Shown here piece by piece: positions 7,868 to 16,644 of a stretch of DNA of 64,000 bases (positions within the stretch are counted from its first letter, which is position 1; each line of letters begins with the position of its first letter). The notes below the pieces were generated by a model. That model saw only the letters and a program-made list of their open reading frames with translations. It made no database searches and was not told the DNA's origin. A program made the translations under genes and the position numbers. The DNA lies in assembly GCF_030813695.1 (NCBI RefSeq), contig NZ_JAUSVA010000002.1:2666001-2730000 (forward strand), given 5' to 3'. The stretch comes from Kitasatospora herbaricolor (GTDB taxonomy: Bacteria > Actinomycetota > Actinomycetes > Streptomycetales > Streptomycetaceae).

Positions 7868-9133
7868 TCACAGCTGCGGGAGGATCACCGCGGCCGCCTG
7901 GCCCTGGCCCACCGGGCCGTCGGTGCTGACCGGCTTCCCCGTGGCGCTGTGCTTGACCCAGTCGTCCCAGGTGAGGTTCCAGTCGCCGAACCCGTTGCCG
8001 AAGGGCTCCATGCCGGCGCCCTGGCTGTTGACCACCTGGACGAGGTCGCCGACCCGGGTCTGCTCGTAGAACCACTTGGCGTTCTCGGTGCTCATCCCGG
8101 TACAGCCGTGGCTGACGTTGTCGACGCCCTGGGAGGCCACCGACCAGGGCGCGGCGTGCACGTACTCGCCGCTCCAGGTGACCCGGGTGGCCCACTCGAC
8201 CTGGAGGTCGTAGGACTCCGAGCTGCCGGCCGCGATCCCGATCGACTCCCCGCTCATCCGCACCGAGCGCTCCTGGCCGAGCACCACCTTGATGCCGTTG
8301 CGGGTGGAGAAGCCGGGCTTGCCGGTGGTGACCGGGATGGTGCGCACCGGCTGGCCGTTGCGGGTGAGGGTCAGCTCGTGGGTGGCGGCGTCCACCACGC
8401 TCTCGACCCGGTCGCCGGTCTTCAGGGCCAGCGTGGCCGGCGGCCCGCCGTACAGGCCGTCGGAGATCCGGACGCCCTCGCCGTCGAAGCTCAGCGCCAC
8501 CGTGGCGTTGGCCGGCCAGTAGTCCTTCGGCCGGAAGTGCAGGTTCTGGTCGTCGACCCAGTACCAGGCACCGATGACGGCGGGCTGGGAGACCACCCGC
8601 AGCGCGCTCTCGACCTCCTGGCGGGCGGCCGGGTCCTTGACCGCCTCGGAGAGCTTCACGGTGAGCGGCTGGCCCACCCCGTAGACGCCGCTGCCCGAGG
8701 AGTCCGGGCCGAGTTCGGCGGTGAGCAGCCGCTGCGCCGCGACGGTGCTGAAGGTGGAGCTGGTCTCGCCCCGGCCGCCCTTGCCGTCGTCGGCGGCGAT
8801 CCTGACGGTGTAGCTGGTGGCGGCCTTCAGATGGCCGGTGCTCTGCCAGCTGCGCTGGTCCTCGGAGAGCTTCCCGGCGACCAGGTGCCCGTCCGGCCCG
8901 CTGAGCGTGACGTCGGTGAGCCGGGTGCCGGGCTCGGCGGTCACGGTGAGGGGCTGGGAGGGGTCGAGGCCACCGGCGGCCGAGGTGTGCACCAGCGGCG
9001 CCGCGTCCACCGTCCGGGAGGGCTCGGTGGCCTGCTCCGGGCCGCCCGAGGAGCAGGCGGCCAGCGGGGTTATGCAGATGAGTGCGAGGGAGATGCTGCT
9101 GCGTATGCCTGAGGTTCCGCGCCTGCCGGTCAT
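7868..9133 (-). CDS. Lipoprotein L,D-transpeptidase (Ig-like domain plus YkuD domain)
   Basis: A 421-residue surface lipoprotein that should form 3-3 cross-links in peptidoglycan. The signal peptide ends in the lipobox LAAC with C27. Residues from about 45 to 290 hold two Ig-like/LDT-associated modules, and the C-terminal YkuD catalytic domain carries H (YVHAAPW) and the S341-H342-G-C344 nucleophile motif (VSHGCTGMS). A C-terminal extension follows. ATG 9133 places the signal peptide correctly. Upstream in-frame codons lack a signal sequence. It lies downstream of ctaF on the same strand but is separated by a stem-loop. It resembles mycobacterial LdtMt2-type enzymes in domain order. Confidence 0.92.
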   Translation of the reverse strand: MTGRRGTSGIRSSISLALICITPLAACSSGGPEQATEPSRTVDAAPLVHTSAAGGLDPSQPLTVTAEPGTRLTDVTLSGPDGHLVAGKLSEDQRSWQSTGHLKAATSYTVRIAADDGKGGRGETSSTFSTVAAQRLLTAELGPDSSGSGVYGVGQPLTVKLSEAVKDPAARQEVESALRVVSQPAVIGAWYWVDDQNLHFRPKDYWPANATVALSFDGEGVRISDGLYGGPPATLALKTGDRVESVVDAATHELTLTRNGQPVRTIPVTTGKPGFSTRNGIKVVLGQERSVRMSGESIGIAAGSSESYDLQVEWATRVTWSGEYVHAAPWSVASQGVDNVSHGCTGMSTENAKWFYEQTRVGDLVQVVNSQGAGMEPFGNGFGDWNLTWDDWVKHSATGKPVSTDGPVGQGQAAAVILPQL

Positions 9134-9250
9134 GCCCGCCTCCGAGGGGTCGCACGATTGTTCAGATCGTAGGAACACCACGCGGATAGCGACATCCGGA
9201 GGACCTCGCGCTGAGCCGGAGGAGTGAGGCCGCCACCCGGGGGACGCAGC

Positions 9251-9284
9251 AGGGCCGGGCGCCCCTTGCGGGGAGCCCGGCCCT
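9251..9284 (-). terminator. Stem-loop between ctaF and the L,D-transpeptidase gene
   Basis: AGGGCCGGGC and GCCCGGCCCT arms, extended by CCCC/GGGG, form a stem of about 15 bp around a short TTGC loop. It lies 20 bases beyond the ctaF stop and probably ends the ctaCDF transcript. Confidence 0.7.
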
Positions 9285-9303
9285 GTGGATGAGCGGGAGG
9301 AAC

Positions 9304-9720
9304 CTACTGGTTCTGGTCCTCGCCCCGGTAGAACTCGAAGACCCAGCCGTACAGGCCGATCAGGATGATCGGGATCGACCAGTACAGCAGCCACCAACCG
9401 AAGATCACGCCGCAGAAGGCGAGCGCGCCGCCGATCGCGAGCGCGAGCGGCTGCCAGCTGTGCGGGGCGAAGAAGCCCAGCTCGCCGGCGTCGTCCGCGA
9501 CCTCCGCCTCGGGGTTGTCACCCGCGCCGCTGTCCACCCGGCGGGCGGTGAAGGCGAGGTAGTACCCGATCATGGCGCAGAGGCCGAAGGCCAGGACCAG
9601 CGCGGTGGTACCGGCCGCCTCGAAGCCGAGGTCGCTCTTCGAGGTCCAGATGCCGTACGTGATGGCCATCGCGAGGATGAAGACCGCGAAGCCCCCGAAG
9701 ATCTTGCCCTGTTCCTTCAT
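9304..9720 (-). CDS. ctaF: Cytochrome c oxidase subunit IV, actinobacterial type
   Basis: A 138-residue protein with four predicted membrane helices (about 7-26, 38-57, 91-109 and 110-128) that matches the actinobacteria-specific subunit IV of the aa3 oxidase. The motifs [40 protein letters not shown] and GVIFGWWLLYWSIP are typical. It has no redox centre and is taken to be structural. Its start shares a base with the ctaD stop (TGATG), so it is the translationally coupled third gene of ctaC-ctaD-ctaF. Confidence 0.93.
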   Translation of the reverse strand: MKEQGKIFGGFAVFILAMAITYGIWTSKSDLGFEAAGTTALVLAFGLCAMIGYYLAFTARRVDSGAGDNPEAEVADDAGELGFFAPHSWQPLALAIGGALAFCGVIFGWWLLYWSIPIILIGLYGWVFEFYRGEDQNQ

Positions 9721-11498
9721 CAGGCGTCGCCGTCCTTCTTGCCCTTGCCCAGCTGCGGGTTGTCGTACTTGGCCGGGGTCACGCCGGCGAAGTGCTTGGC
9801 CGGCTCACCGTGCGCCTCCAGGTAGTCCAGCGCGGCGATCTCCGGGTGGTGCAGGTCGAACGCCGGGGATTCCGAGCGGATGCGCGGGAGGGTGAGGAAG
9901 TTGTGCCGCGGCGGCGGGCAGGAGGTCGCCCACTCCAGCGAGCGGCCGTAGCCCCACGGGTCGTCGACCTCGATCTTCTCGCCGTACTTGGCGGTCTTCC
10001 AGACGTTGTAGAGGAACGGCAGGATCGACAGGCCGAGCAGGAAGGAGCCGATGGTGGAGACGGTGTTCAGGGTGGTGAAGCCGTCCGAGACCAGGTAGTC
10101 GGCGTAGCGGCGGGGCATGCCCTCGGCGCCGAGCCAGTGCTGGACCAGGAAGGTCGCGTGGAAGCCGATGAACAGCGTCCAGAAGGTGATCTTCCCGAGG
10201 CGCTCGTCGAGCATCTTGCCGGTCATCTTCGGCCACCAGAAGTGGAAGCCGGCGAACATCGCGAAGACGACGGTGCCGAAGACCACGTAGTGGAAGTGGG
10301 CGACGACGAAGTACGAGTCCGAGACGTGGAAGTCGATCGGCGGGGAGGCCAGCAGGACACCGGTGAGGCCGCCGAAGAGGAAGGTGACCAGGAAGCCGAT
10401 CGTCCAGAGCATCGGGGTCTCGAAGCTCAGCGAGCCCTTCCACATGGTGCCGACCCAGTTGAAGAACTTCACCCCGGTCGGGACCGCGATCAGGAAGGTC
10501 ATGAAGGAGAAGAACGGCAGCAGCACCTGCCCGGTGACGTACATGTGGTGCGCCCACACCGTCACGGACAGACCGGCGATCGCGATGGTGGCCGCGATCA
10601 GGCCGGAGTAGCCGAACATCGGCTTGCGGCTGAAGACCGGGATGATCTCCGACACGATGCCGAAGAACGGCAGCGCGATGATGTAGACCTCGGGGTGGCC
10701 GAAGAACCAGAACAGGTGCTGCCAGAGCAGCGCCCCGCCGTTGGCCGGGTCGAAGACGTGAGCCCCGAACTTTCGATCCGCCTCCAGCGCGAAGAGCGCG
10801 GCGGCGAGGACCGGGAAGGCCAGCAGGACGAGCACCGCGGTCAGCAGGACGTTCCAGACGAAGATCGACATCCGGAACATCGTCATGCCGGGCGCGCGCA
10901 TGCAGATGATCGTGGTGATGAAGTTGACGGCGCCGAGGATGGTGCCGAAGCCGGAGAAGGCCAGACCCATGATCCACATGTCGGCGCCGATGCCCGGCGA
11001 GCGGACGGCGTCGGACAGCGGCGAGTACGCGAACCAGCCGAAGTCGGCCGCGCCCTGCGGGGTGACGAAGCCGGCCACCGCGATCGTCGAGCCGAACAGG
11101 TAGAGCCAGTAGGCGAACATGTTCAGTCGCGGGAACGCCACGTCGGGCGCGCCGATCTGCAGCGGCATGATCCAGTTCGCGAAGCCCGCGAAGAGCGGGG
11201 TCGCGAACATCAGCAGCATGATCGTGCCGTGCATCGTGAACGCCTGGTTGAACTGCTCGTTCGACAGGATCTGGGTCCCGGGACGAGCCAGCTCGGCGCG
11301 CATGACCAGCGCGAGGATGCCACCGATCAGGAAGAAGGCGAAGGACGTCCCCAGGTAGAGGGTGCCGATCGTCTTGTGGTCGGTGGTGGTCAGCCACTTG
11401 ATGATGGTGGAACCCGGCTTGCGGGTGCGCTGGCCCCCGCCGACCGTGACGGCCCCGGCGCCCCCGCCGGCCGCGGCGGGCTCGTTGAGGATGGTCAC
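9720..11498 (-). CDS. ctaD: Cytochrome c oxidase subunit I
   Basis: The catalytic subunit of the aa3 oxidase, holding heme a and the heme a3-CuB site where oxygen is reduced. In 592 residues and twelve predicted helices there is H90 ([11 protein letters not shown], heme a). The motif GH268PEVY272 supplies the cross-linked His-Tyr pair, H317-H318 ([10 protein letters not shown]) the CuB ligands, and H401/H403 ([11 protein letters not shown]) the heme a3 and heme a ligands. All are intact. The GTG start at 11498 overlaps the ctaC stop (TAGTG). The C-terminal about 40 residues are charged and vary in the family. Confidence 0.97.
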   Translation of the reverse strand: MTILNEPAAAGGGAGAVTVGGGQRTRKPGSTIIKWLTTTDHKTIGTLYLGTSFAFFLIGGILALVMRAELARPGTQILSNEQFNQAFTMHGTIMLLMFATPLFAGFANWIMPLQIGAPDVAFPRLNMFAYWLYLFGSTIAVAGFVTPQGAADFGWFAYSPLSDAVRSPGIGADMWIMGLAFSGFGTILGAVNFITTIICMRAPGMTMFRMSIFVWNVLLTAVLVLLAFPVLAAALFALEADRKFGAHVFDPANGGALLWQHLFWFFGHPEVYIIALPFFGIVSEIIPVFSRKPMFGYSGLIAATIAIAGLSVTVWAHHMYVTGQVLLPFFSFMTFLIAVPTGVKFFNWVGTMWKGSLSFETPMLWTIGFLVTFLFGGLTGVLLASPPIDFHVSDSYFVVAHFHYVVFGTVVFAMFAGFHFWWPKMTGKMLDERLGKITFWTLFIGFHATFLVQHWLGAEGMPRRYADYLVSDGFTTLNTVSTIGSFLLGLSILPFLYNVWKTAKYGEKIEVDDPWGYGRSLEWATSCPPPRHNFLTLPRIRSESPAFDLHHPEIAALDYLEAHGEPAKHFAGVTPAKYDNPQLGKGKKDGDA

Positions 11499-12349
11499 TA
11501 TTCTTCACTTCCCATGGTCGTGATGCCGGAGGGCACCGCGCCGGTCTGGCCCTTGGCCCGCAGGTCCGCCAGGTGCGCGTCGTAGTCCGCGCGGGACACG
11601 ACCTTCACGTTGAAGAGCATCCGCGAGTGGTCGACGCCGCAGAGCTCGGCGCACTTGCCCTTGTACTCGCCGATCTGGGTCGGCGTGACCTCGAACTTGT
11701 TCACCACGCCCGGCACGACGTCCATCTTCATCAGGAAGTTGACGGGCCAGAAGTCGTGGATGACGTCCCGCGAGGTGAGGACGAACTTGACCGACTCGTT
11801 GACCGGCAGGTACAGCGTCGGCGGCTCGGCGGGCGTGCCCACCTCGTACGCCGCCGTGGTGCTGGTCGGGTCGGGCTTCTCGGTGTTCTCGTAGTTGAAC
11901 GCCCAGCTCCACTGGAAGCCCACCACGTTGACCGTGTGCGCGGGCTTCTCGGAGGTGGAGGTCAGCCGCGTCTCGTCGCGGGCGACGAAGTAGAAGAGCA
12001 CCGACACGATGACGATGGGGACCGCGGTGTAGAGCGCCTCGATGGGCACGTTGTACCGGGTCTGCGGAGGGATCTGGATACCGGTGCGGCTGCGCCGGTG
12101 GAAGATCACGCTCCAGATGATCAGACCCCACATCAGTGCGCCCACTGCCAGCGCCGCGATCCACGAGCCCTGCCACATGTGGAGGACCAGGGGCCCTTCC
12201 ACCGTGACGGGCTTCGGGAGGCCAAGCCTGGGGAGGTCATTGGCCGAGCAGCCGGTAGCGGTCGCGATGACGAGGCCCAGTGCCAGCGCCTGAGGCAGCT
12301 TCCGCCGCATCGTGCGCCGCGGCGAGCGGTCGGAGCCGTTGGGACTCAC
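11498..12349 (-). CDS. ctaC: Cytochrome c oxidase subunit II
   Basis: The CuA-bearing subunit that accepts electrons from QcrC. It is a 283-residue lipoprotein-type precursor: a basic N-terminus and hydrophobic stretch end in TATGC (C34), two helices follow (about 59-83 and 106-122), then the cupredoxin domain. CuA ligands H198 (DVIHDFWP), C233, E235, C237, H241 and M244 ([13 protein letters not shown]) are complete. GTG 12349 was chosen because the peptide [12 protein letters not shown] precedes the signal region as in related streptomycetes. ATG 12310 is an alternative. It is first gene of ctaC-ctaD-ctaF. Confidence 0.95.
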   Translation of the reverse strand: MSPNGSDRSPRRTMRRKLPQALALGLVIATATGCSANDLPRLGLPKPVTVEGPLVLHMWQGSWIAALAVGALMWGLIIWSVIFHRRSRTGIQIPPQTRYNVPIEALYTAVPIVIVSVLFYFVARDETRLTSTSEKPAHTVNVVGFQWSWAFNYENTEKPDPTSTTAAYEVGTPAEPPTLYLPVNESVKFVLTSRDVIHDFWPVNFLMKMDVVPGVVNKFEVTPTQIGEYKGKCAELCGVDHSRMLFNVKVVSRADYDAHLADLRAKGQTGAVPSGITTMGSEE

Positions 12350-12707
12350 GTAGCGCCTTCCCGAAGTCTCGCCCGCCTTCGCGTCGCTCCGAAGAGGGTG
12401 GTGACCCTCCCCGGCGACCCGACCACGGGCACGGTTTGAATGCTTATGCGGGCCAAACCCTACTCCAGCCTTATGCGCTGCTGACGGGCAGGTCCCGGTA
12501 ACGCGCCGCCCGGTCGCCCGATCAGGCCCGGCCGGGGCGGATTCCCAGGTCACAGCAGACTTTCGAGGGTCGTACGCCCGATCGGGGGACACGCCCCCGG
12601 GAGGTGGGTGACGACCCGTCGGGTGCGGACGAATCGGACAAACCGGGTGATCGACTGACGGGCGGTGAGACGCCGGGTCGGGACCGGGTCTGTAGTTGAA
12701 TGATCCC
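12350..12707. other. Divergent intergenic region, ctaC / cysteine desulfurase
   Basis: 358 bases without a gene. Two direct copies of CTTATGCG lie at 12443-12450 and 12470-12477, 27 bp apart. On the minus strand TAGGGT lies between them and could be the ctaC -10 element. A possible -10 (TTGAAT, 12696-12701) lies six bases before the plus-strand gene. Confidence 0.45.
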
Positions 12708-14228
12708 GTGTACTTCGACGTGGCCTCCACCGCCCCGCTTCACCCGGTCGCCCGGCAGGCGTTGACCGCCGCGCTGGACGAGGGCTGGGCCGACCCCGCC
12801 CGGCTCTACCGCTCGGGCCGGCAGGCCCGGATGCTGCTCGACGCCGCGCGCGGGACGGTCGCCGAGGTCCTGGGGGTGCGGGCCGACGAGGTGTCGTTCA
12901 CCGCCAGCGGCACCCAGGCCCTGCACCTGGGGATGCTCGGGGCGCTGGCCGGAAACCGTCGCCGCGGCGCCCACCTGGTGCACTCCGCCGTGGAGCACTC
13001 CGCGGTGCTGCACACCGCCGAGCGGTGGGAGCGCACGCCGGCCGGGAGCGGGACGGGCCGGGTCACCGTCGTCCCGGTGGACCGGCTCGGGCGCGCCGCC
13101 CCGGCGGACTTCGCCGCCGCCCTGCGGCCGGACACCGCGCTGGCCGTCCTGCAGTCCGCCAACCACGAGGTGGGGACCGTCCAGCCGGTCGCCGAGGTGG
13201 CCGGGGTCTGCGGCGACGTACCGCTGCTGGTGGACGCCGCGCAGAGCGCCGGGCGGACGGCCGTCCCGCCCGGCTGGTCCCTGCTGACCGCCAGCGCCCA
13301 CAAGTGGGGCGGGCCGGCCGGCGTCGGGGTGCTCGTCGTCCGCAAGGGCGTCAGGTACGCCTCGCCGCTGCCCGCCGACGAGCGCGAGGGCGGCCGGGTG
13401 CCCGGCTACGTGAACGTGCCGGCGATCGTGGCGGCGGCCGCCTCGCTGCGCGCCGTCCGGGCCGAGGCCGAGCGGGAGAACGCCCGGCTGCACGGGCTGG
13501 TCGAACGGATCAGGACGCGGGTCCCGCAGCTGGTGCCCGAGGTGGAGGTGGTCGGCGACCCGGTCGGGCGGCTGCCGCACCTGGTCACCTTCTCCTGCCT
13601 GTACGTGGACGGCGAGGTGCTGCTGGCCGAGCTGGACCGGGCCGGCTTCGCGGTCTCCTCCGGCTCCTCCTGCACCTCCTCCACCCTGACCCCGAGCCAC
13701 GTGCTGGCCGCGATGGGGGTGCTGACCGAGGGCAACGTCCGGGTCTCGCTGCCCTTCGACGCCGCCGGGGCGGAGGTCGAGCGGTTCCTCGCGGTGCTGC
13801 CGGGGATCGTCGCCGGGGTCCGGGCCCCGCTCGGACTGGACCTGCCCGCCCCGGCGGGGAGCGCCCCCGTGCCGCTCCGCGGCCCGGCGCCGGACGCCGG
13901 GGAGCCGGACGGCGGAGCGGCGGGGGGCGAAGGAGCGGACGGCGAGGTGGCGGACGGCGGGGCGCCGGTGCTCGACGCCCCGGTGCTGGTCGCGCTGGTG
14001 CTCGACGCGCTGGGCAAGCGGTGCCCGCTGCCGGTGATCGAGCTGGCCAGGCGGATCGGCGAGGTGCCGGCCGGCGGGACGGTCGCGGTGCTGGCCGACG
14101 ACGAGGCGGCCCGGCTGGACATCCCGGCCTGGTGCGGGATGCGCGGGCAGGAGTACCTGGGCGAGGCCCCGGCCGCCGGCTACGGCGGCGACCGGGGTGT
14201 GGCCTACCTGGTCCGCCGCACCGCCTGA
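12708..14228 (+). CDS. Cysteine desulfurase fused to a C-terminal TusA-like sulfur carrier domain
   Basis: A 506-residue two-domain protein. Residues 1-375 are a class V PLP enzyme of the NifS/IscS type: YFDVASTAPLHP at the start, SAVEHSA, NHEVGTVQPV, the PLP lysine K199 (TASAHKWGGPAG) and the catalytic Cys C322 in SSGSSCTSST. A Gly/Ala/Pro/Asp-rich linker (about 376-425) leads to a TusA/SirA-type domain with LDALGKRCPLPVIELARR, whose Cys (C439) would accept the persulfide. The fusion implies direct hand-over of sulfur from desulfurase to carrier. GTG 12708 was chosen because families begin at YFD and a TTGAAT -10-like hexamer sits six bases upstream with no ribosome site. TTG 12696 is an alternative. 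ErpA, an Fe-S carrier, is 2.4 kb away. Confidence 0.88.
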   Translation: MYFDVASTAPLHPVARQALTAALDEGWADPARLYRSGRQARMLLDAARGTVAEVLGVRADEVSFTASGTQALHLGMLGALAGNRRRGAHLVHSAVEHSAVLHTAERWERTPAGSGTGRVTVVPVDRLGRAAPADFAAALRPDTALAVLQSANHEVGTVQPVAEVAGVCGDVPLLVDAAQSAGRTAVPPGWSLLTASAHKWGGPAGVGVLVVRKGVRYASPLPADEREGGRVPGYVNVPAIVAAAASLRAVRAEAERENARLHGLVERIRTRVPQLVPEVEVVGDPVGRLPHLVTFSCLYVDGEVLLAELDRAGFAVSSGSSCTSSTLTPSHVLAAMGVLTEGNVRVSLPFDAAGAEVERFLAVLPGIVAGVRAPLGLDLPAPAGSAPVPLRGPAPDAGEPDGGAAGGEGADGEVADGGAPVLDAPVLVALVLDALGKRCPLPVIELARRIGEVPAGGTVAVLADDEAARLDIPAWCGMRGQEYLGEAPAAGYGGDRGVAYLVRRTA

Positions 14229-14299
14229 CCCGGCCGAGCCGGACCGGTCAGGGCCGGGCCCACGACCGGGGCGGCGGGGCACAGGCGGTGCGGGCGGGA

Positions 14300-15277
14300 C
14301 TACTTGACCAGGTGCGCCCGGATGTCGGCCGCCGCCTCGGCGCCGTACGCGTTCTCGAAGCGCTGCAGGAACGCGGAAGGGCGCAGCTCGTACTCCTGGG
14401 TGCCGACGGTCTCGATCACCAGGGTGGCGAGCATGCAGCCGAGCTGGGCCGAGCGCTCCAGATCGAGCTGCCAGGACAGGCCCGCCAGGAAGCCGGCCCG
14501 GAACGCGTCGCCGACACCGGTCGGGTCGGTCTTGCGCTCCTCGGGGGCGCAGCCGACCGTGATGGGCGCCTCGCCCTTGCGGTCGATCCGCACGCCCTTG
14601 CTGCCGAGGGTGGTGACCCGGGTGCCGACCCGGGTGAGGATCTCGTCGGCGTCCCAGCCGGTCTTGCTCTCGATGAGCGCGGCCTCGTACTCGTTGGTGA
14701 AGAGGTACGCGGCGCCGTCCACGATCTCGCGGATGTCGTCGCCCTCCAGGCGGGCCAGCTGCTGGGAGGGGTCGGCGGCGAAGGCGTAGCCCCGGGTGCG
14801 GCACTCCTGGGTGTGGCGGACCATCGCCTGCGGGTCGTCCGCGCCGATCAGCACGAGGTCCAGGGCACCGACCCGGTCGGCGATCGGCTTGAGCTCGATG
14901 TAGCGGGCCTCGGCCATCGCCCCGGTGTAGAAGGAGGCGATCTGGTTGTGGTCCTCGTCCGTGGTGCACATGAAGCGGGCGGTGTGCCGGGTCTCGGAGA
15001 TGTGCACGGACTCGGTGTCCACGTTGTGGCGCTGCAGCCAGCTGCGGTACTCCGCGAAGTCCGCCCCGGTGGCGCCGACCAGGATCGGGCGCAGGCCCAG
15101 GACACCCATGCCGAACGAGATGTTCGCGGCGACCCCGCCCCGACGGATGTCGAGGGTGTCGATCAGGAAGGACAGCGACACCGTGTGCAGCTGCTCGGCG
15201 ACCAGCTGGTCGGCGAACCGGCCGGGGAAGGTCATCAGGTGGTCGGTGGCGATCGAGCCGGCGACGGCGATACGCAC
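14300..15277 (-). CDS. adoK: PfkB-family carbohydrate kinase, adenosine kinase type
   Basis: A 325-residue ribokinase-fold kinase. Signature 1 is GGVAANISFGMGVLG (47-61) and signature 2 is D251-PTGVGD257AFRAGFL, with D257 the catalytic base. The N-terminus MRIAVAGSIATDHLMTFPGRF and the stretch ISETRHTARFMCTTDEDHNQIASF closely match the mycobacterial adenosine kinase AdoK as I recall it. That gene also lies near ctaC in mycobacteria. The likely reaction is ATP-dependent phosphorylation of adenosine to AMP (salvage). A ribokinase activity on another sugar is possible. It converges with the desulfurase gene across 71 bases. Confidence 0.82.
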   Translation of the reverse strand: MRIAVAGSIATDHLMTFPGRFADQLVAEQLHTVSLSFLIDTLDIRRGGVAANISFGMGVLGLRPILVGATGADFAEYRSWLQRHNVDTESVHISETRHTARFMCTTDEDHNQIASFYTGAMAEARYIELKPIADRVGALDLVLIGADDPQAMVRHTQECRTRGYAFAADPSQQLARLEGDDIREIVDGAAYLFTNEYEAALIESKTGWDADEILTRVGTRVTTLGSKGVRIDRKGEAPITVGCAPEERKTDPTGVGDAFRAGFLAGLSWQLDLERSAQLGCMLATLVIETVGTQEYELRPSAFLQRFENAYGAEAAADIRAHLVK

Positions 15278-15513
15278 GGGGTCTCCTCAGAGTGGCGGCA
15301 GGGCCAGGGGCAGCGGACGAACCTCCCCACGGTACCCGCCCGGGGCACCCGGGCCGTAGACGCCGGCGGCCCGGCACGAACGGGTACTACCTCCGGGTAG
15401 CACTGGTCCCCGCCCGGCGGGCGTCCTAGGGTCGCAGCAGAGGGGCCCGTCAGCGGCCCCCGTCCACGTCCGTGGCACCGTCGCCACGGCACGGTGATCG
15501 GAGCGATGACCCG
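15278..15513. promoter_or_regulatory. Divergent region upstream of adoK and a small gene
   Basis: 236 bases. On the plus strand TAGGGT (15427-15432) could be a -10 element for the 72-residue gene. CGTGGC/GCCACG arms near 15470-15490 form a short hairpin in its leader. Confidence 0.35.
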
Positions 15514-15732
15514 ATGAATTCCAGTCAGCACCCCTTGCGCGTCTCCCCCGCCCTGCGGGGTGACACCGACCTGGACACCCTGGACGCGCTGGTGAGTTCG
15601 TCCCGTCGGCTGGGCCGCTTCTGGCCGCCGTCCGCCGTCGGCGAGGAGGCGGTGGTGACGGCCGGACCGGGCTTCGCGGTGTCGTCCGGGGCGCAGCGGC
15701 TGGTCGCCGCGATGGCCGAGTACGGGGTGTAG
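15514..15732 (+). CDS. Small hypothetical protein (72 aa)
   Basis: An unrecognised 72-residue protein, MNSSQHPLRVSPALRGDTD onward, with no signal peptide, membrane segment or Cys. The middle is acidic-helical (DTDLDTLDALVSSSRRLGRFWPP) and the end, GAQRLVAAMAEYGV, is also predicted helical. Third codon positions are strongly G/C and GGAG lies upstream of ATG 15514, supporting a real gene. A very long hairpin follows immediately and separates it from the lipoprotein gene. The function is unknown. Confidence 0.55.
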   Translation: MNSSQHPLRVSPALRGDTDLDTLDALVSSSRRLGRFWPPSAVGEEAVVTAGPGFAVSSGAQRLVAAMAEYGV

Positions 15733-15742
15733 GCCCCCGCCC

Positions 15743-15842
15743 GCTGGGCGGCGCCGCCTCCCCCGCGGCACCCGGTGGAACCGGACTCCTCCGGGGCACG
15801 TCAAACCGGCGCGGTGCCGCCGGGGAGGCGGCGCCGCCCAGC
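15743..15842. repeat. Long inverted repeat (30-nt arms)
   Basis: Arms 15743-15772 and 15813-15842 are complementary at 29 of 30 positions, with a 40-base loop. It fills the gap between the 72-residue gene and the lipoprotein gene and ends only 18 bases before the lipoprotein start. It could be a terminator, an attenuator or a processed RNA structure. Confidence 0.8.
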
Positions 15843-15859
15843 CCTCGGGAGGAAGTCCA

Positions 15860-16561
15860 GTGAACGATCTGCAGACGAAGGCCCGGCCGGGGCGGAACCC
15901 CGGCTCCGCCCGCCTCGCCGGACGACGGGCGGCGGCCCTGGTCGGCGTGGCCCTGGCGTTCGCGGCGGTGGCCGGCTGCGGGGGTGGCGGCCCGGCCGCC
16001 TCAGACACCGCGGCGACGGCCTCGCCCTCCGTCACGGCGCCCTCGGACCCTTCGGCCGCCGGATCGGGGCCGGGGATCGCGCCCGGGGAGCCCGCGCCCA
16101 CCCCGTCGGCGCCGGATCCGCGGCCGACCGGCCCCTCCGCGAGCCCCTCCGCCGCACCGACCCCGGGCACCCGCCCGACGCCCGGTGCCGGCCCGGACGG
16201 TCCCGCGCCGTCCGGCCCGGGGATCGCTCCCGGGGAGCCCGCGCCCGTCCCCGGAGCCCGGCAGACCATCGGGTACCAGCTGAGCGGGAACCGGCTGACC
16301 GTGCTCTTCTACGGCGGCATCTGCGAGACGTACGGGCTGAAGGCGGACGAGTCCCAGCCCGGCCGGGTGACCGTCCGGATCGTGGTGGCCGCCCCGATGC
16401 CCGCGGGCACGGCCTGCGCCGCGGTGGCCAAGCGGCAGGCGGTGACGGCGGACCTCAAGGGCCCGCTGATGGGCCGCGCCGTGGTGGACGGCTCCACCGG
16501 TGCCGAGGTGCCGCTGGAGGCCGAGGTCGCGGGCGGGCCGCCGGTGCCGGCCGACAAGTAG
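15860..16561 (+). CDS. Putative lipoprotein with Pro/Ala-rich linker
   Basis: A 233-residue exported protein of unknown function. A basic N-terminus (RLAGRRAAALVG) and hydrophobic stretch end in the lipobox AVAGC, C40. Residues 41-135 are a low-complexity Pro/Ala/Ser/Gly spacer that contains two copies of GPGIAPGEPAP (70-80 and 119-129), suggesting an internal duplication. The compact C-terminal domain (about 135-228) begins TIGYQLSGNRLTVLFYGGICETYG and has two Cys (in GGICET and GTACAAV) likely to form a disulfide. The beta-rich pattern resembles small streptomycete secreted domains. GTG 15860 has GGAGGAAG upstream. Confidence 0.75.
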   Translation: MNDLQTKARPGRNPGSARLAGRRAAALVGVALAFAAVAGCGGGGPAASDTAATASPSVTAPSDPSAAGSGPGIAPGEPAPTPSAPDPRPTGPSASPSAAPTPGTRPTPGAGPDGPAPSGPGIAPGEPAPVPGARQTIGYQLSGNRLTVLFYGGICETYGLKADESQPGRVTVRIVVAAPMPAGTACAAVAKRQAVTADLKGPLMGRAVVDGSTGAEVPLEAEVAGGPPVPADK

Positions 16562-16596
16562 GGGCGCCCGCCGCTGCCGCGACGGCGGCGGGCACG

Positions 16597-16637
16597 ACGA
16601 AGGCGGCCCCGGGACAGGATCCCGGGGCCGCCTTCGT
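16597..16637. terminator. Bidirectional terminator between the lipoprotein gene and erpA
   Basis: Arms 16597-16613 and 16621-16637 form a perfect 17-bp stem with a 7-base loop, between two convergent genes. A second, smaller hairpin of CCCGCCGC/GCGGCGGG type lies just upstream at about 16566-16592. Confidence 0.85.
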
Positions 16638-16644
16638 GGTGCTG

